A stretch of 64,000 nt of DNA from Diadema setosum (GCF_964275005.1 NC_092689.1:7417200-7481199), one strand, 5' to 3'. Positions 47,203 to 59,775 are shown, counted from the first letter of the stretch. Made by a program: numbers and translations. The notes: a model not told the origin generated them from the sequence alone.

Positions 47203-49032
47203 ATATAGCAGCTCGCTGAGTCACTGTCATCCTCGCCAGAGCTGGCCCGGCCTCAAAGGGGTCGGATGACCGGATGACTATATGTCTATTCTTTCCTTGA
47301 CAGCAGGTGTGGGGATTTTATGTTGAATTTGTGTTCCCCTCCTAAGCCACAAAAAGAAACGAAACGACGGCCGGATGACGAGCGAAGGGGCCACTGAGTG
47401 CTCATGAGACACTGTTCCTTACAAGGCTGACCTGGATGATACTCTCGACCCTGTTTCAAACTGCTCAACGAACTTAACTATACCAATGCAAAAATGCTGC
47501 ATGCAAACATTTGTTTTTCTACCCAGTTATTTTTTTTTTCATTGTTCCAGTTGTCTTTGATGTTTAACATAGTTTCAAAGTCGGAAGATGTTCAGATATC
47601 ATAATGCATTAATCGGTTAGCAACAGGAAACGAATTAAGTTTACAATTCAACAAATACATTTTGGGAGTCCAGTTTTTCCAAGGAGGATGACCTAGAGGA
47701 TGTGTTTGTTGTTGTTTTAGATAGAAAAAGAAAAGAAGGAGAAAAATTGGACATAGCGGATGTGTTCTCACAAAAACTTCAACAGATGTCAACAAAAACA
47801 TTCTTTTTTTTTTCCTCAACATCGTCTCTCAACCATAATACTTGACGTTATACAGAGTTGAAATGTTAACTCAATGAGAGAGGTTAAGGCACCAGTATGT
47901 ATTCATGGAGGCAACTATACGTTCAGATTTTCTATCAAATCAGAACTTTTTTTTTTTTTTTTTGGGGGGGGGTATTATTGTGAAGGCTTCTACATCACAT
48001 CCTGCTAGTAATTATGATAATAAAATTCAGTTTTACACGGAGTGGCTTTTCAGGGTGTCATAGGTTTTGATACCACTATTCAAAGTAGGCCCTATATCAT
48101 AGCAATAGGTTTGTGATTTGGAATATCATTTGAGAAATATTGATATTTGGCGGGAGCGTGGAAGAAAGTTTTGGAAGTTTTTGTTTTGGTCTTTATTTGA
48201 AAGTGTGATGTGATTAACTTGTAGTATACATTACAATTCTGCAAAGCATCGAAACAACATGACTGTGCAGCGATTAGGAGCAGTTCCTAGTCGTGCAAAT
48301 ACAGTGAGAAGTTTCGTCTAACCTCCCTGGCAAATACATGCTTATTTAGATCACACGGTGGGATGTTTGATTCCTGCATCTCTTCCCATCACGAATTTGA
48401 ATTAAGGTTAGTCATACGCGAAGTCACAACGTACACACCTACACATACCAACACCTTTCCCCAACTTCCCCCTGATCTCTCCCATCTCAACAGCCACACT
48501 TACCCACCCCCATCCAAATTTAGGTAGGACCCTACTGGTGAGTCACTTGTATCACGACCGGCCATTATTTTAACAGTGTCACCACCCAATGTCCCTCACC
48601 TTGCAGCGGACACTAACCTTGGCCGTATAACCTTTGGATACAACACTTCATTTATCTATATTCCTATTGAATTCAACGAGTAGATTGGCATCGTATCCCC
48701 ATGAGCCCCTGCACCTGTTTAAAGCGTTTCTTCCTGTCTAATCGCCGAGGAGGGGGTCACTCTTCTGGAGCAAGCTGTGACCGTTTGTACCAGAATAAAT
48801 TAAGTTGATGCCTCATCATATGTGCTTCCCTCATTGCTATCTTCCTCTGTTAAAACTTGGCCCCCGTATCGTACGTCTCTTCTCGGTACAGCAGACAGTT
48901 ACATGATTAAGAATTGACCTACAAAAGCGTTGAATCATTCAAGTATTTGAATCTGAGTGTGTTATTTCCTACATTTCTATAAGCGTAGAAATAATAGTCA
49001 TTCAAAATAATGAAAGATGTAGTAACAGTGAT

Positions 49033-49174
49033 CTGGGCCCCGTTTCATGAAACTTGTTATCAATAACATATTACGATAGTTGTTGTAAGCTACTGAAATA
49101 TTTGCATATGATTGGTTGAGAGAAAATTTGTCATAGAAATGTGGCAGTTGTTAAGTTTTATGAAACAGGACCCT
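49033..49174. mobile_element. Palindromic MITE, family F copy 2
   Basis: Begins TGGGCCCCGTTTCATGAAAC and ends GTTTTATGAAACAGGACCC, with the same GTAAGCTACTGAAAT-like centre as the intronic copy. The inverted ends fit. Confidence 0.82.
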
Positions 49175-49861
49175 GAAAAAGCACAACGGAGTCATTATGT
49201 CGACATTAGTACTACTTGGTTCTCGTGTACATAATGCTGCACACGTCTGCCTGTATGCGGGAGCCACTAGTATATACGAAAGCTTGGAGTTGCTTGTAGG
49301 GTATGGGCGGTATTCACACGCTCTTCTGCTAATGCAGAGCACCGTCTCCCTCTTTTTAATGGTTGACATGATTGCTCATGAGAAAGTCGCGATTAGAGAG
49401 GTCCTGATTGACGAGATTATTCGTCGTCTGGCATCGGATTAGTTGATCCAGACTAGCGCATCGTCTCTGCTTAATCCCTGTAGTTTCGAAGTCACTTTCA
49501 CATGATAATTGATTGATATTTGGATTTTAAAAAAAAAAAACTAACTCGAAATTTCATAAAATTGAAAATATAAAACTGCTGGTGAGGATTTATCAATGTC
49601 CTTAGAAAAAAAGAGGCACCATCAGCGGTAGACCAAATATTGGCTCAATAAGTAACATAGTAGATAATGTTATCTTGTATGATCGATCTATGTAGCATGG
49701 TTTGTGTAATCTATGTGACTGCCTGCACATTCTGTTTTCGGCTTTTCGCTCAGACATTCTATTTCAAATGTCAAATCAGCAGAAATTACCATTTTTTTCT
49801 ATACCTTGAAGACATAACATTATCTCTATATCACACAAGCTGTAACGGGAAGGCTTTTTTT

Positions 49862-50253
49862 TTAAAGGGTGTGTACAGTTATGGTCGAGGTGAGGATTTA
49901 GCTTTTAACATTTTGCGAGATATTCAGAAACCACTCTATGAGATGTCAAAGAGCATGCAATTCTAAGGGGTATCAAAAATTTATTTGATGAAAATCGGTT
50001 TTGAAATGGCTGAGATATCCAAAAACAAGGTGAAACAAAGAGATCCTAATAAAAGGCGTGGCCTGTCGCCATTTATTGTTATCACTTTCTTGGATATCTC
50101 GGCCATTTGAAAACCAATTTTCATCAAATAAACAGTGAATCCTTCTTAAAATTACATGTCCTTTCATATTTTATAAGAGGTTTCTCATTATCTCACCTAG
50201 GAATGTTCAAAACATGAATCCCCACCTCAACCAGTACTGTACAGTCCCTTTAA
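49862..50253. mobile_element. TTAA-bounded foldback MITE, family C copy 3
   Basis: The clearest copy: TTAAAGGGTGTGTACAGT at the left, ACTGTACAGTCCCTTTAA at the right, and mirrored GAGGTGAGGATT / AATCCCCACCTC just inside. The two halves can pair along much of the ~390 bases. Confidence 0.8.
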
Positions 50254-51174
50254 TCACAAATCTAATGATACATGGAGACTGCATCACGTCATCCTTATTG
50301 TCACGTTGGTCATTGTTGCGTAAGTAATTTCATGAAACCAATGAATTGCAAAATAGATAGGCTTAATTTCTTATATAAAGTTTGCTCCTTTACCGTATAT
50401 TCTGAATGTATCCTCAGAGTTCTTTAATACGCTTTTCAGTTTTCACACATTGGTGACGTTTACATCTTCGTTATTTTTTAATCCTGACAACAACATCAGC
50501 TTTCAGATTCCCATTATCTTAATTTGGATTATTGTTCCAATGTCATAATTATGACTGCAGTTAAAATGTATGAAAATCAACATAATGATTTTCGTAAGTT
50601 GTCGTAGAATCTTTTGAGGAAGCACAACCTTGGGTTTTTTTTTTCTGTTTTTTTTTTTTTTTTTTTTTTTTTGTTGTTGCTATTTGGTTCCTTCTGTTTA
50701 TCACTTTCGAGTATTTTGAATTCGGTTTATCTTTTTGAATTTGAAGTTCAACGAAATCATTTCCTCAGATCATCCAATCATTCTGACAATGATCCTCATT
50801 GTGTAATCGCATGAATCTTTATAGCTTTATTCTTATCTATATCTTACAATGTTCATGGCATGTATAATGGAGAATTAGTTACAGACTTGTGGTGTAGTGA
50901 GACGCAATCGCTTTCAGATTGGGTGCGATATAGCACCGCAGATGGCAGCAAACTGTAACAAACAGTGATTATCATACTGCTTCCAAGTTTGCTGTCAGTT
51001 TGCAAGGGTCATTGGAATTGATTTGCAGACATTGTTTTTTGACATACATTTTCTTTTTTTCCGATAGTTACTCGAAATCAACACAAGGAAACTATCAATG
51101 CTTGAAACTGGAAATACATTTCGTAGGTACACATGAAGAAGCAAAAATAACAGAATGTACGTGTCAATGACCAA

Positions 51175-51244
51175 AAAAGAAAGAAAGATAGAAAGAAAGA
51201 AAGATAGACAGAAAGAAAGAAAGAAAGAAAGAAAGACAAGAAAG

Positions 51245-51285
<41 letters not shown>
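51175..51285. repeat. (GAAA)n joined to (CA)n
   Basis: Imperfect GAAA units with GATA/GACA variants to about 51246, then a pure (CA)n of about 19 units. Confidence 0.93.
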
Positions 51286-51287
<2 letters not shown>

Positions 51288-53359
51288 AACTCAAACACAA
51301 AATTAATACTCTTTACAAAATGGGAGCGGCCACTTATAAAGACTACCAGGAATGTTTGTTATAATTGTATTATTACAGGTGTAAAGTTAACAACAAAAAT
51401 AACTACGGGAGAAAAAAATGGAGGAAAAATAGGAAGAAAAGGAAAGCGCCAAAGAAAAAATAGAGTGGAAGAAATAGGAACGCATCTCATGTAAAAAAAA
51501 AAAAAGAAAAAAAAAAGGACAAGATTAGTGAGAAATGTTGCCATGGTTGCACTTGCTCTGAGCAAAGTGAACCCGAAACACACTATAACAAAATGAGTTT
51601 CTGATGTGTGCTAAATGAGTTTAAATGAACTATTCAGGAGATAATTGTTTTACACATCTTTTTACACAATTACCTGTGATGGGATCATCCCCATTGAAAA
51701 TCTAGTGTAAAGAAAACTACAATACTTGTAATAATAAACATGGACATAAAATCCCAGTCCAGTCGGTTATGCTCCTTTACGTTGAAAAACGAGAGAGGGC
51801 GTTGTAGAATATTTCTAGTTGAGCAATCAGTGTTTCATTTTCCTTTGCAAGAGGGATACCTCTTGTCCGTACGTCATGAATCCAAGTCCCCCCTCCCCCC
51901 CCCCCCCACTCGACTTGAAGAATCTCTGGGCGGAGCACTCTGAAAGCATGAAATGGGTTAGCATATTGTATTTGTTTGGTCGAATTAGGCCTATGCGTTC
52001 CATATTGCTTCAAAGAAGGATGACAGACAGTGAATCGTAATAGTAGTGGTAACAATGATAGTCACTTTATCACTAGTTCAAGGCTACCATCATTATAAAT
52101 CATGAATTATAAAGTTTGTTATCTCAATTACATTGATTTCGAAGACATTCAAATTCAAAAGAATGTTAAGAGATCAAAAACTTTTCAGGTTTTAGCAATC
52201 ATTATTACTTTGACGTTTTGAATCAATCCATGATGTTTGAATCTGTATTAAAAGATAGAAAATCAATTTACTACTCTTTATCAGGCTTTCGTGGCGCCCA
52301 TAAGAGGGAGAAAAAACGGAGGAAGAAAAATGTTATCGTGCGCCGTTAGATGGCGCTATGCTATAAATAGTAATCTCTTGACATTGCTCTCCATTAAGAG
52401 TGTGCAAGCCTAAAGTTATGAAACAGCGGTATCATACTCTGGGTGTACAAGCTCTGCGTAGAGCTTCGGGGAATAGTTACGAAGGTATCAATATGTTACA
52501 TTTTATGTTTGTATGTATTGGTATCAGTTCTTGTATTCCTTATACCGTGAGTATGTGCGTATGTATGTCTGTACGTGTGCATTTATCCTGTACAGAACAG
52601 GCCATAGAAAGGATCGGTAACCCTGAAGTATGTTTACAATAATTGCAACAATTCATGTTTACATTTGATATTACTTGTGATTGTTTTGCAATCATTGATT
52701 TCCGACTACTTTCAATTTTTATTAGTACCGTTGCTCAAGAGGATTTTGTTTTGCTTTTGTTTTTCCTGAGGAACAGGGGCATGATTATGACCAAGTTTTG
52801 TTGTAATTGTGGTTGTTCTTGTGATGTGAATAAAAAAGAGCTTCTTTGCTTCTTCGCCTTAGTTTTATTTTGCAACAATACAATACAACGTAATAGGGTC
52901 TCGTTACAGTACACTAATGCTACTGGATGCACATTGGTTGTGTTTTGAGAGTATGCTAGTCTATTATTGGGAAGATTTTATTTGATATGGCTAATTAAAA
53001 GATCTCGGGAAATCCAATTAATATTTTGATGTTAACATTGATTGCAGTCTTAAAAAAATCAAAAAAAAAAAAAAAAAAAAAAAAAACCCTGCCCAAACTC
53101 AATTGAACAAAAACAAAAAAGTACCATTAAAGAATGACAGCGCCCTCATTCGTGCTGTGAAATTGCACTAGAATTGTTTGGAAGAACTAGGCCCCCCAAA
53201 AAGATAGATAAAAGATCAAAAGGGTCTTACTGCTTGAATATAGTTTAAAAATATATGTTTCAGTATATTATAAACAACTGTTAGGGCCTATTGTTTTCTT
53301 GCTTGTTGCCTGGATCATTTAGTTTTTATTACAATCAATCAACAATAGCACATGGAATC

Positions 53360-53386
53360 GATCAATCAATCAATCAATCAATCAAT
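53360..53386. repeat. (AATC)n tetranucleotide
   Basis: About six units of ATCA. Confidence 0.9.
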
Positions 53387-54025
53387 TTGCTCTCTCAAAG
53401 TGTGCTGTCATTTTTGATAGCTTCGTTTAATCACAACTAACCGGTACAACCATCAATAAAGGAAAACAATAATTTCTTAAAGTAAAATGATAATTAATAT
53501 TTGTAATGGGCCGAGCAGCATTTGATTTAAATTTCAAGATGTGCTGGCCAGTGTAAATTCAAAGATCGACAAATTCCTCAATACGTGAATCTTGTCCATT
53601 GCAACACACTGCCATTTTACTCATACTATGTGGACTTGGTGTCTTGTCTGTCCATTACAAACCTTACTTCACTTGATTCTGTTATAGAAACATCAAGCTT
53701 ATGATGTTGATATTGGTGCAAATGTAGAATGACTCTGCATTCTTCTTAAATCCAAATGTCGATCTTGGTGCGTACTGCAGTCCTACTTTTAAAGGGGAAT
53801 GAAAATATAAGTGTGGATAGACTTCATGCAGAAATATCAGTACATTGCATCAGTAAAGTTGGAGGAATTCGAACAAGAATTAGTAAAAACAAAAACAAAT
53901 CATTTCATGGAAAGCACGCATTCCTTTCACTTGTTACCTGCTTTATTTTGATAGTAATATTAATCTCCTTGCCTTCAGGAAGAGGTAAGCCAAGTACTCT
54001 TTAATAATTCTAGAAGATGAAAATA

Positions 54026-54102
54026 ACAACGATATAAAGAAGCAATAAAGAGAATTCAGCATGTTGTGCTGAATTCTCTTTATTGCTTCTTTATATCGTT
54101 GT
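54026..54102. repeat. Perfect 36-bp inverted repeat with 5-nt loop
   Basis: 54026-54061 and 54067-54102 are exact inverted copies around the loop TGTTG. The arm contains ATAAAGAGAATTC, a string also found in the core of family D MITE copy 2 near 32060, so this may be a folded piece of such an element or a template-switch product. Confidence 0.95.
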
Positions 54103-54440
54103 CATAATATAAGATATTACAGATTATTGTAGTCTTGTGTTTAATAGATACTTTATTTTCTGCAAATCAATAAATCAATCAGCAAATCAATATACATAAG
54201 GCATATAATCATGAACATGTGGGAAATATACAGAATAAATTCAAAACAGAGTCGTTTGACTTGCATAAACAAAGATATAAAAGGTAATTAATGGTACAAT
54301 ATACAGTATGCATGTCTATGCAGCGGGGATTACAACAACAATTATAATTATGGAGCGATTATGCAGAGGACCGCCATTGTAAGCATAGCTTGAAAAGATG
54401 GCCGGCCGGAGGGAAAGGTAGGGACGTATACTAGTTTCGT

Positions 54441-54526
54441 AACAATACAATACAATACAATACAATACAATACAATACAATACAATACAATACAATACAA
54501 TACAATACAATACAATACAATACAAA
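54441..54526. repeat. (AATAC)n pentanucleotide array
   Basis: About 17 uninterrupted units of ACAAT. It is one of the purest arrays in the window, which suggests recent expansion. Confidence 0.95.
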
Positions 54527-54781
54527 TTCTCATCCTTCTGTGGAGGAAACCAAAACTCCGACAATTCATAACTTTTGAATGGAATGTTCAATTTCCATCA
54601 AACTTCACAAATGTGTTCTACTTATATTTCTCCAGTAAATCATTCCACATGATACACCCGTATACGTAGATGTCAGTTTCGAAGTTGCCGAGCCTGTCGC
54701 AGAGACTGCCGAAGAGGGGGTACTTGCAGAAGTTCGCAGGTATTTAAACACCAAGTCAGATTCTGCAACCCCGACATCTTT

Positions 54782-54862
54782 TGCAGGGCCCTCTGAAAGA
54801 ACAGTGAACTTGCTGTTCTAACACTGAAGAGTCTACCCTGGATGTTAAAATAAGACCACTAT
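54782..54862 (+). mobile_element. 3' fragment of the same SINE
   Basis: GCAGGGCCCTCTGAAAGAAC, then AACACTGAAGAGTCTACCCTGG, matches the body and 3' end of the other two copies. The tRNA-like head is missing. A few dozen extra bases sit between the two blocks. Confidence 0.6.
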
Positions 54863-55682
54863 TATTTAAAAAAGTGTAAAATCCACGTTGTTATCATTAT
54901 CTTTATCAGAATGCATGCATTAAAGATTACTCCGGCCAATGAGAGAGAGGATTTTCAGAGAAGGATAGTAGGAGTAAAATCATTCACCGCTTTATAAATA
55001 TACACACATCATTTTAAATTTGTAAACTTGTCTTGTAAACTTTGTTGTATGTAGCATTTTATAATCGCTCAAAGGAGTGGAGACCTGGTAACCACTGGTG
55101 GATTTCTTTTCGAGGCACGTACCCCCTGCGAGTATGAATCACATAAAATGAGTTCCGCTAGACAGCCGTTCCCTAGACGATTTTTTTTCTCTCTCATACT
55201 CTTCATCTTTCTCTCTTGCGAGTCTTTCGAGTCAGTGGGTTACTCATTGGTAATATCAAAAGAAAACTAAATTAGAAATAATTTTTCATTTCCGCCATGT
55301 TTCAGCACATGTTTCACTTTCAACGCACCAACGTGGTTCCCTTCTGGTGCCTGGTTAATACGTATTGATAGCAATGTAAGAACATTGTGTCTCCATGTTT
55401 TTATTAGTTGAATACAGGATACAGTCGATTTCATATCACCCGCAAACTTGATGTGATAGTACGGTTAGATTATGAGATCATTATATAGAATGTAAAACTT
55501 TTCGTTTCATTTCCTTGAGAAAAAATCAATACATGTATATGTCCACATCAATATCAAAATTAATGTATATATATTAATTTTTCTTTTACACATTTTCATG
55601 AGTTCCATCATGCCGTAGCTTTTTTTTAAACGTTCCGTTAGACACGTAATCTTTGTACCGAGTTCTGTTACTGATGCGTAGA

Positions 55683-55945
55683 TATAATGATATGATAATA
55701 ATAATAATGAGATCTTATTTATCCAGGGTATAGCCTCTTCAGTGTTGCCACTGCTCTACCAGAGGGCCCTGCCATTATTATTACCCAAGCGTTGCCAGGT
55801 ACCCATTTATACACCTGGGTCGAGAGGGACATTGTGGGTAAAAACATCTTGTCCAAGGACGCAAGCACTGAGCGGGAATCGAACTCGGGTCCTCCGGTTG
55901 AGAGTCGAGAGTCTTATCCACTATGCCACAGCGCCCCCACTGATG
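55683..55945 (-). mobile_element. tRNA-derived SINE, copy 1
   Basis: On the minus strand the head has a pol III A box TGGCATAGTGG (55928-55918) and a B box GAGTTCGATTCCC (55886-55874) 30-odd bases apart. A body follows with CCTTGGACAAGATGTTT, GGTACCTGGCAACGC and CAGGGCCCTCTGGTAGAGC, and a tail of ATT/ATA repeats. The spurious 80-codon frames here are shadows of the SINE. Confidence 0.85.
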
Positions 55946-56014
55946 ATTGCTATCAAATTCGAAGGGAAATTCCGGACCACTTAAAAAGGAGCAGCCCAAA
56001 AATGGTAGAATCTA

Positions 56015-56505
56015 TCAAGTAAGAGAGTGAAAATCTTATCAAAATCAGATAATGATTAGGGAAGTTGTTTTGGTATGAAATTGTGAAGTTTCGCTAGTTA
56101 TTACAAACAGTTCTTGAGCAGTCATTGGGAATATGCAAATTATTGCATTGATGATGCCGTGGCCTCACAACTTGCCTTATATGTAAATAAAGTCTTAACA
56201 TTCATTTTTCCCCTCGTTCAAACGCATTATGCTCTAGTTTGATATCTAAAAAAACAAGTTAAAATAAGTTATTCTACACTTTTATAGCAGAAACTTTGAT
56301 TTATCAAGTTTTTTTTTTTATTTACACGATCACTGGAAAATCGTGAGATGATGACATCATCAGCTCATTCATATGCATATTCATACAAAACATCGAAAAA
56401 TTGTTTTGTAACATTTTGCTTCATAACTTCCCTAATCTTTATCTAATCCTGATGAAATTTTCACTGTTGTTCTTATTGAATTTCACTCTTCATTTCAGAC
56501 AAATT
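56015..56505. mobile_element. Foldback MITE, family G
   Basis: The left end has GAGTGAAAATCTTATCAAAATC...GATTAGGGAAGTT; the right end, inverted, reads AGTGAAAATTTCATCAGG...GATTAGGGAAGTT. The interior carries ATGCAAAT / ATTCATATGCATATTC. No coding capacity. Confidence 0.6.
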
Positions 56506-57430
56506 TTTGATTTATTTTATTTTAGTTTTTTTTTTTTTAATTGAGCAATGAAGCCAAACGAGTATGAGATGATTGTATAACGCTTTCGAATTTGTGAATA
56601 TTACTCTGCATAATATGGTATCAAGGCTGACTGATCGTTGATAACTATTCATAAAAATGAATCATGTGTGTTTCTTCTTCTTTTTCTATTTTCAGGCGAC
56701 CTAATGACAACATTCGGCACGTCATGATATAAAGTAATTTGCCAGGCATAGTTGTCATGCTCAGTAAGGGACAGTTTGATTGAATAAAAATATTGAGACA
56801 GATTATTTAGATCATGTCAGACGGCATCAGGAATACGGCAACATATAAAAGTCCATAGTGAAAGGAGGACTTGTGAGGTAGTTACACAAGCATAAGGTGG
56901 ACGACGGAGCATCTCGCATCGCCGCGAATCGGCCACTATACCCGATCTGTTTCTACTGAAGAAAAATTCGAGTTGTTCACCGCGCATCACCGCGCATCGC
57001 CGCGTATCACCGCGAATCACATCGCATCGCATCTCATCACCTCGAATTTTCATCGCTCTAGAAACACGTTCCTTGACGAGAAAATTCACTCTGTTTCTTT
57101 CGTTCTCTATCTCTTTCTTTTTCTATTATTTGTTTTTTTTTTCTCTCTATCTGTCTCTTCTCTCTCCGCTAAGAATAACATTTGGCCTCACTTTACTTTA
57201 ATGACACGAGGTTACCCCTTCATTCAGTGGCTTTTTAGCACATAAATGATTTTCAAATTAAACAAAAGTCTTCAATGCAGGCCTCTGTACCCAAAATAAT
57301 TGTCAGTCATGCGGGTGCCGAAGGGCCAAGGCGAAATCATAAGCTATCCGGAGGTTGATAATTCCGTTCAGGGATTTTTTTTTTTTTAACTTTCATCTTG
57401 CTTTAGCAACTTCCCCATAATTACTTCTTC

Positions 57431-57433
<3 letters not shown>

Positions 57434-57468
<35 letters not shown>
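57434..57468. repeat. (GT)n microsatellite
   Basis: About 16 GT units; a shorter second GT run follows near 57508. Confidence 0.93.
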
Positions 57469-57471
<3 letters not shown>

Positions 57472-57547
57472 TGTTGTTGTTTTGGTTGATGTCTAGTGCA
57501 TAATGGGTGTGTGTGTGTGTGTTGAGGGAAGGCTACGGGGGGTATGT

Positions 57548-57690
57548 TAGTGGGGAAATAGGTGGGGACGGTTAGGGTTATAGGTAGATGTAGTTAGGTT
57601 AGAGTAGAGTAATGGTTAGCGGGGAAATAGGTGGGGATGATTAGGGTTAGGTAGATGTAGTTAGGCAATGGTAGAATAATGGTTAAGGGG
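57548..57690. repeat. Two ~70-bp direct repeats rich in TTAGGG-like words
   Basis: GGGGAAATAGGTGGGGA, TTAGGGTTA and GGTAGATGTAGTTAGG occur twice about 70 bases apart, with GTAATGGTTAG between. The words resemble but are not a telomere array. Confidence 0.7.
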
Positions 57691-58345
57691 TCAGGCAGGA
57701 ATATGGTTTGTTTTGATGATATAGACATATGGTTATTTTGTGCTTGTACGGGGGGGGGGAGGGGTGGTTGATAGGTTAGATGGAAAAAAAATGATGAGTT
57801 TTGTTCGGTTAAGTAAAGAATGCTTTTTTTAAAATATGTTTTAGGAACTGGTGTATTCTCAAGAGAGTGTAAGAGAATTTATATAATGAAGTGGATATTG
57901 AGCAATCTGATCAAGTTGATCAAGATTTTTTTTCCCTTTAAGAGTTATACTTTATCTGATATATTTATGTATATAGTGTGTGCTCTGGCAAAAAAAAAAA
58001 AAGAAAGAAAAAACAAAACGGAAGTTAAGTGAAAAAGTGATTGAGTAGCACACATTTCTTAGTCGGCGTGTGAGTGATAAGGCACATTCGGATTGGCTTG
58101 ATTAGGCTGATCAAAATAGCTTTTTCTGAGAATTATGCAGATTTTTATGTCATTTCTCTTATAAAAACAGGGTATGATTTGGTAAAAAGAATCAAATATA
58201 TCGTACTGTATGTTTGAAAAATGATTTAGCAGCACAAGAAAGAAGAATACAGCTGCTTTCTTTTTTTGTTGGTGCACGTATTAATTTTATTGTTAATATG
58301 GATTTCACATTGAATGAAACTCAAATAAAAGAATATAAAAAAAAA

Positions 58346-58393
58346 AGTGTGTGTGTGTGTGCCCGCGCGCGCGCACGCGCGCGTGTGTGTGTG
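58346..58393. repeat. (GT)n-(CG)n-(GT)n alternating tract
   Basis: GTGTGT, then CCCGCGCGCGCGCACGCGCG, then GTGTGT. Preceded by an A10 run. Alternating purine-pyrimidine, as at 8996-9069. Confidence 0.9.
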
Positions 58394-58480
58394 GCATTGA
58401 AAACAAAAATCAGCAGTTGATCGTGAAGTTTCTAAAATCTAAAGCATAACACCCATGGAGTTAACGATAGCCCTGAGAAG

Positions 58481-58558
58481 CAAAACAACAACAAACAAAC
58501 AAACAAACAAACAAACAAACAAACAAACAAACAAACAAACAAACAACAACAACAACAT
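58481..58558. repeat. (AAAC)n then (AAC)n
   Basis: About 13 clean CAAA units then CAA units; AAC-rich sequence continues irregularly to about 58680. Confidence 0.92.
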
Positions 58559-58941
58559 TATCAGCAATAGCAGCAGCAAGATAAAGACACGTCCAACACA
58601 AACCACCATTACAAACAACTACAAAACAACTACAACCTCACCGCTACTAGAAACAACAACAAAATCTACTACTACGACATATCTCTATATTCTTCACATA
58701 ATCCTCTTACCGGAGAGAAAAGGGGACGAGAAGTGATCTAACAAGCGCTAATTTGGTTAATGTTAAAACGATACTTTTTTTTTTCTCCTCGTCGCATAGT
58801 GGGAGGCTAACTGTCAAACGGGAGCCAAATTTCCGCTGTCCACCCACTATACTGAAAACATTTAACATTAAGCATGATTACATTATTAAACCTCAGTAGG
58901 AAGACGGAACTATTGCAGCATGTCCGAATTATATCCCCGCA

Positions 58942-59301
58942 AGGCAGTATTTACCATTTGCAGATGAAACAAAAAAAAATCAGCTTTACTGCTTCAAAAT
59001 AGTTCTAAAACGTGAGTTAGGTATAAAAACAACTGATGTAAAAGATTTGATCGTTATAATGTGAACCGCAGTTAAATGATTGTTTCTATAGACTTAACGG
59101 TTTGCAGTTGTGATGCAAACACACCATTTTTCTTTTAGTGAGAAAAATAGTGATATCTCCTTATATTTTAGGATCTATTGCAAATTTGTGATATGGTATA
59201 GGATGTTTTGTGATACAACTGACCTACACATATGCATCAAATGTGGTAACTCGAACATCTTTTAAACCACTCCTCCCAATGGTAAACAATATACCTTTGG
59301 C
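58942..59301. mobile_element. MITE, family B copy 3
   Basis: Carries the family's TTTACCATTTG start, the GATATCTCCTTATATTTTAG core, the AGGATGTTTTGTGATACAAC block and a terminal AATGGTAAACAATATACCTTT. The terminal TTAA is eroded. Confidence 0.65.
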
Positions 59302-59356
59302 ATCGTTCATTGGGTAGAGTTCTTGTAGGAGACAGACCATCATCCCCTCATTAGCT

Positions 59357-59396
59357 CAACAACAACAACAGCAACAACAACAACAACAACAACAAA
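59357..59396. repeat. (AAC)n trinucleotide
   Basis: About 13 CAA units with one CAG. Confidence 0.92.
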
Positions 59397-59775
59397 AGGT
59401 GATCGCTAATGATTAGTTTGGGCAATCGCTAGTTTTGAATTGACACTCAAAAGTTGACCTGTCTACATGCAGGCTCTTAATTGCCTGGGTATTCTATGGC
59501 TTTGATTCTAAAGGGAAGACTTCAGCAACCGTGTCGGCGCACTGATCTTGAGGGGGAAAAGTCATCTCGCCCATCTCCACCCAGTCTAGTAAGGCCAGCT
59601 GCGACCAAATAACTTGGTGAGGTGGGTGTTAACCAGCGAAGATCTTCCCACGTTCTCCGATGAGCATCGTTTGCCCTTTTCATGCTACTTGAATTGACAC
59701 GGACTGTAGCCCTATTTCCTCTGCTTCTTTTTTTTTCTAAATTCTATTTGGTGTATTTCACTATTTCTTTATAAT

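Larger units (their letters stand above)
50254..54025. other. Intergenic DNA, nothing but simple repeats
   Basis: AT-rich with long homopolymers (T runs 50638-50672, A run 53060-53084) and the listed microsatellites. No exon or RNA gene recognised. Confidence 0.45.

Noticed and set aside
47015..47230. 71-codon minus-strand frame with its own ATG over the candidate exon
   Set aside because: Its third codon positions are AT-rich while the overlapping frame's are GC-rich, so the other frame is the better coding candidate.
49197..49442. 81-codon plus-strand frame with a protein-like look
   Set aside because: Short, directly beside a MITE, and an antisense frame over the same bases is almost as long. 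No family or splice signals recognised.
55870..55935. Possible tRNA gene
   Set aside because: A and B boxes are present, but no full cloverleaf or acceptor stem can be drawn, and the sequence continues into a shared SINE body and tail.
57548..57690. Interstitial telomere array
   Set aside because: TTAGGG words occur only sparsely in a longer 70-bp repeat, not as a tandem hexamer array.
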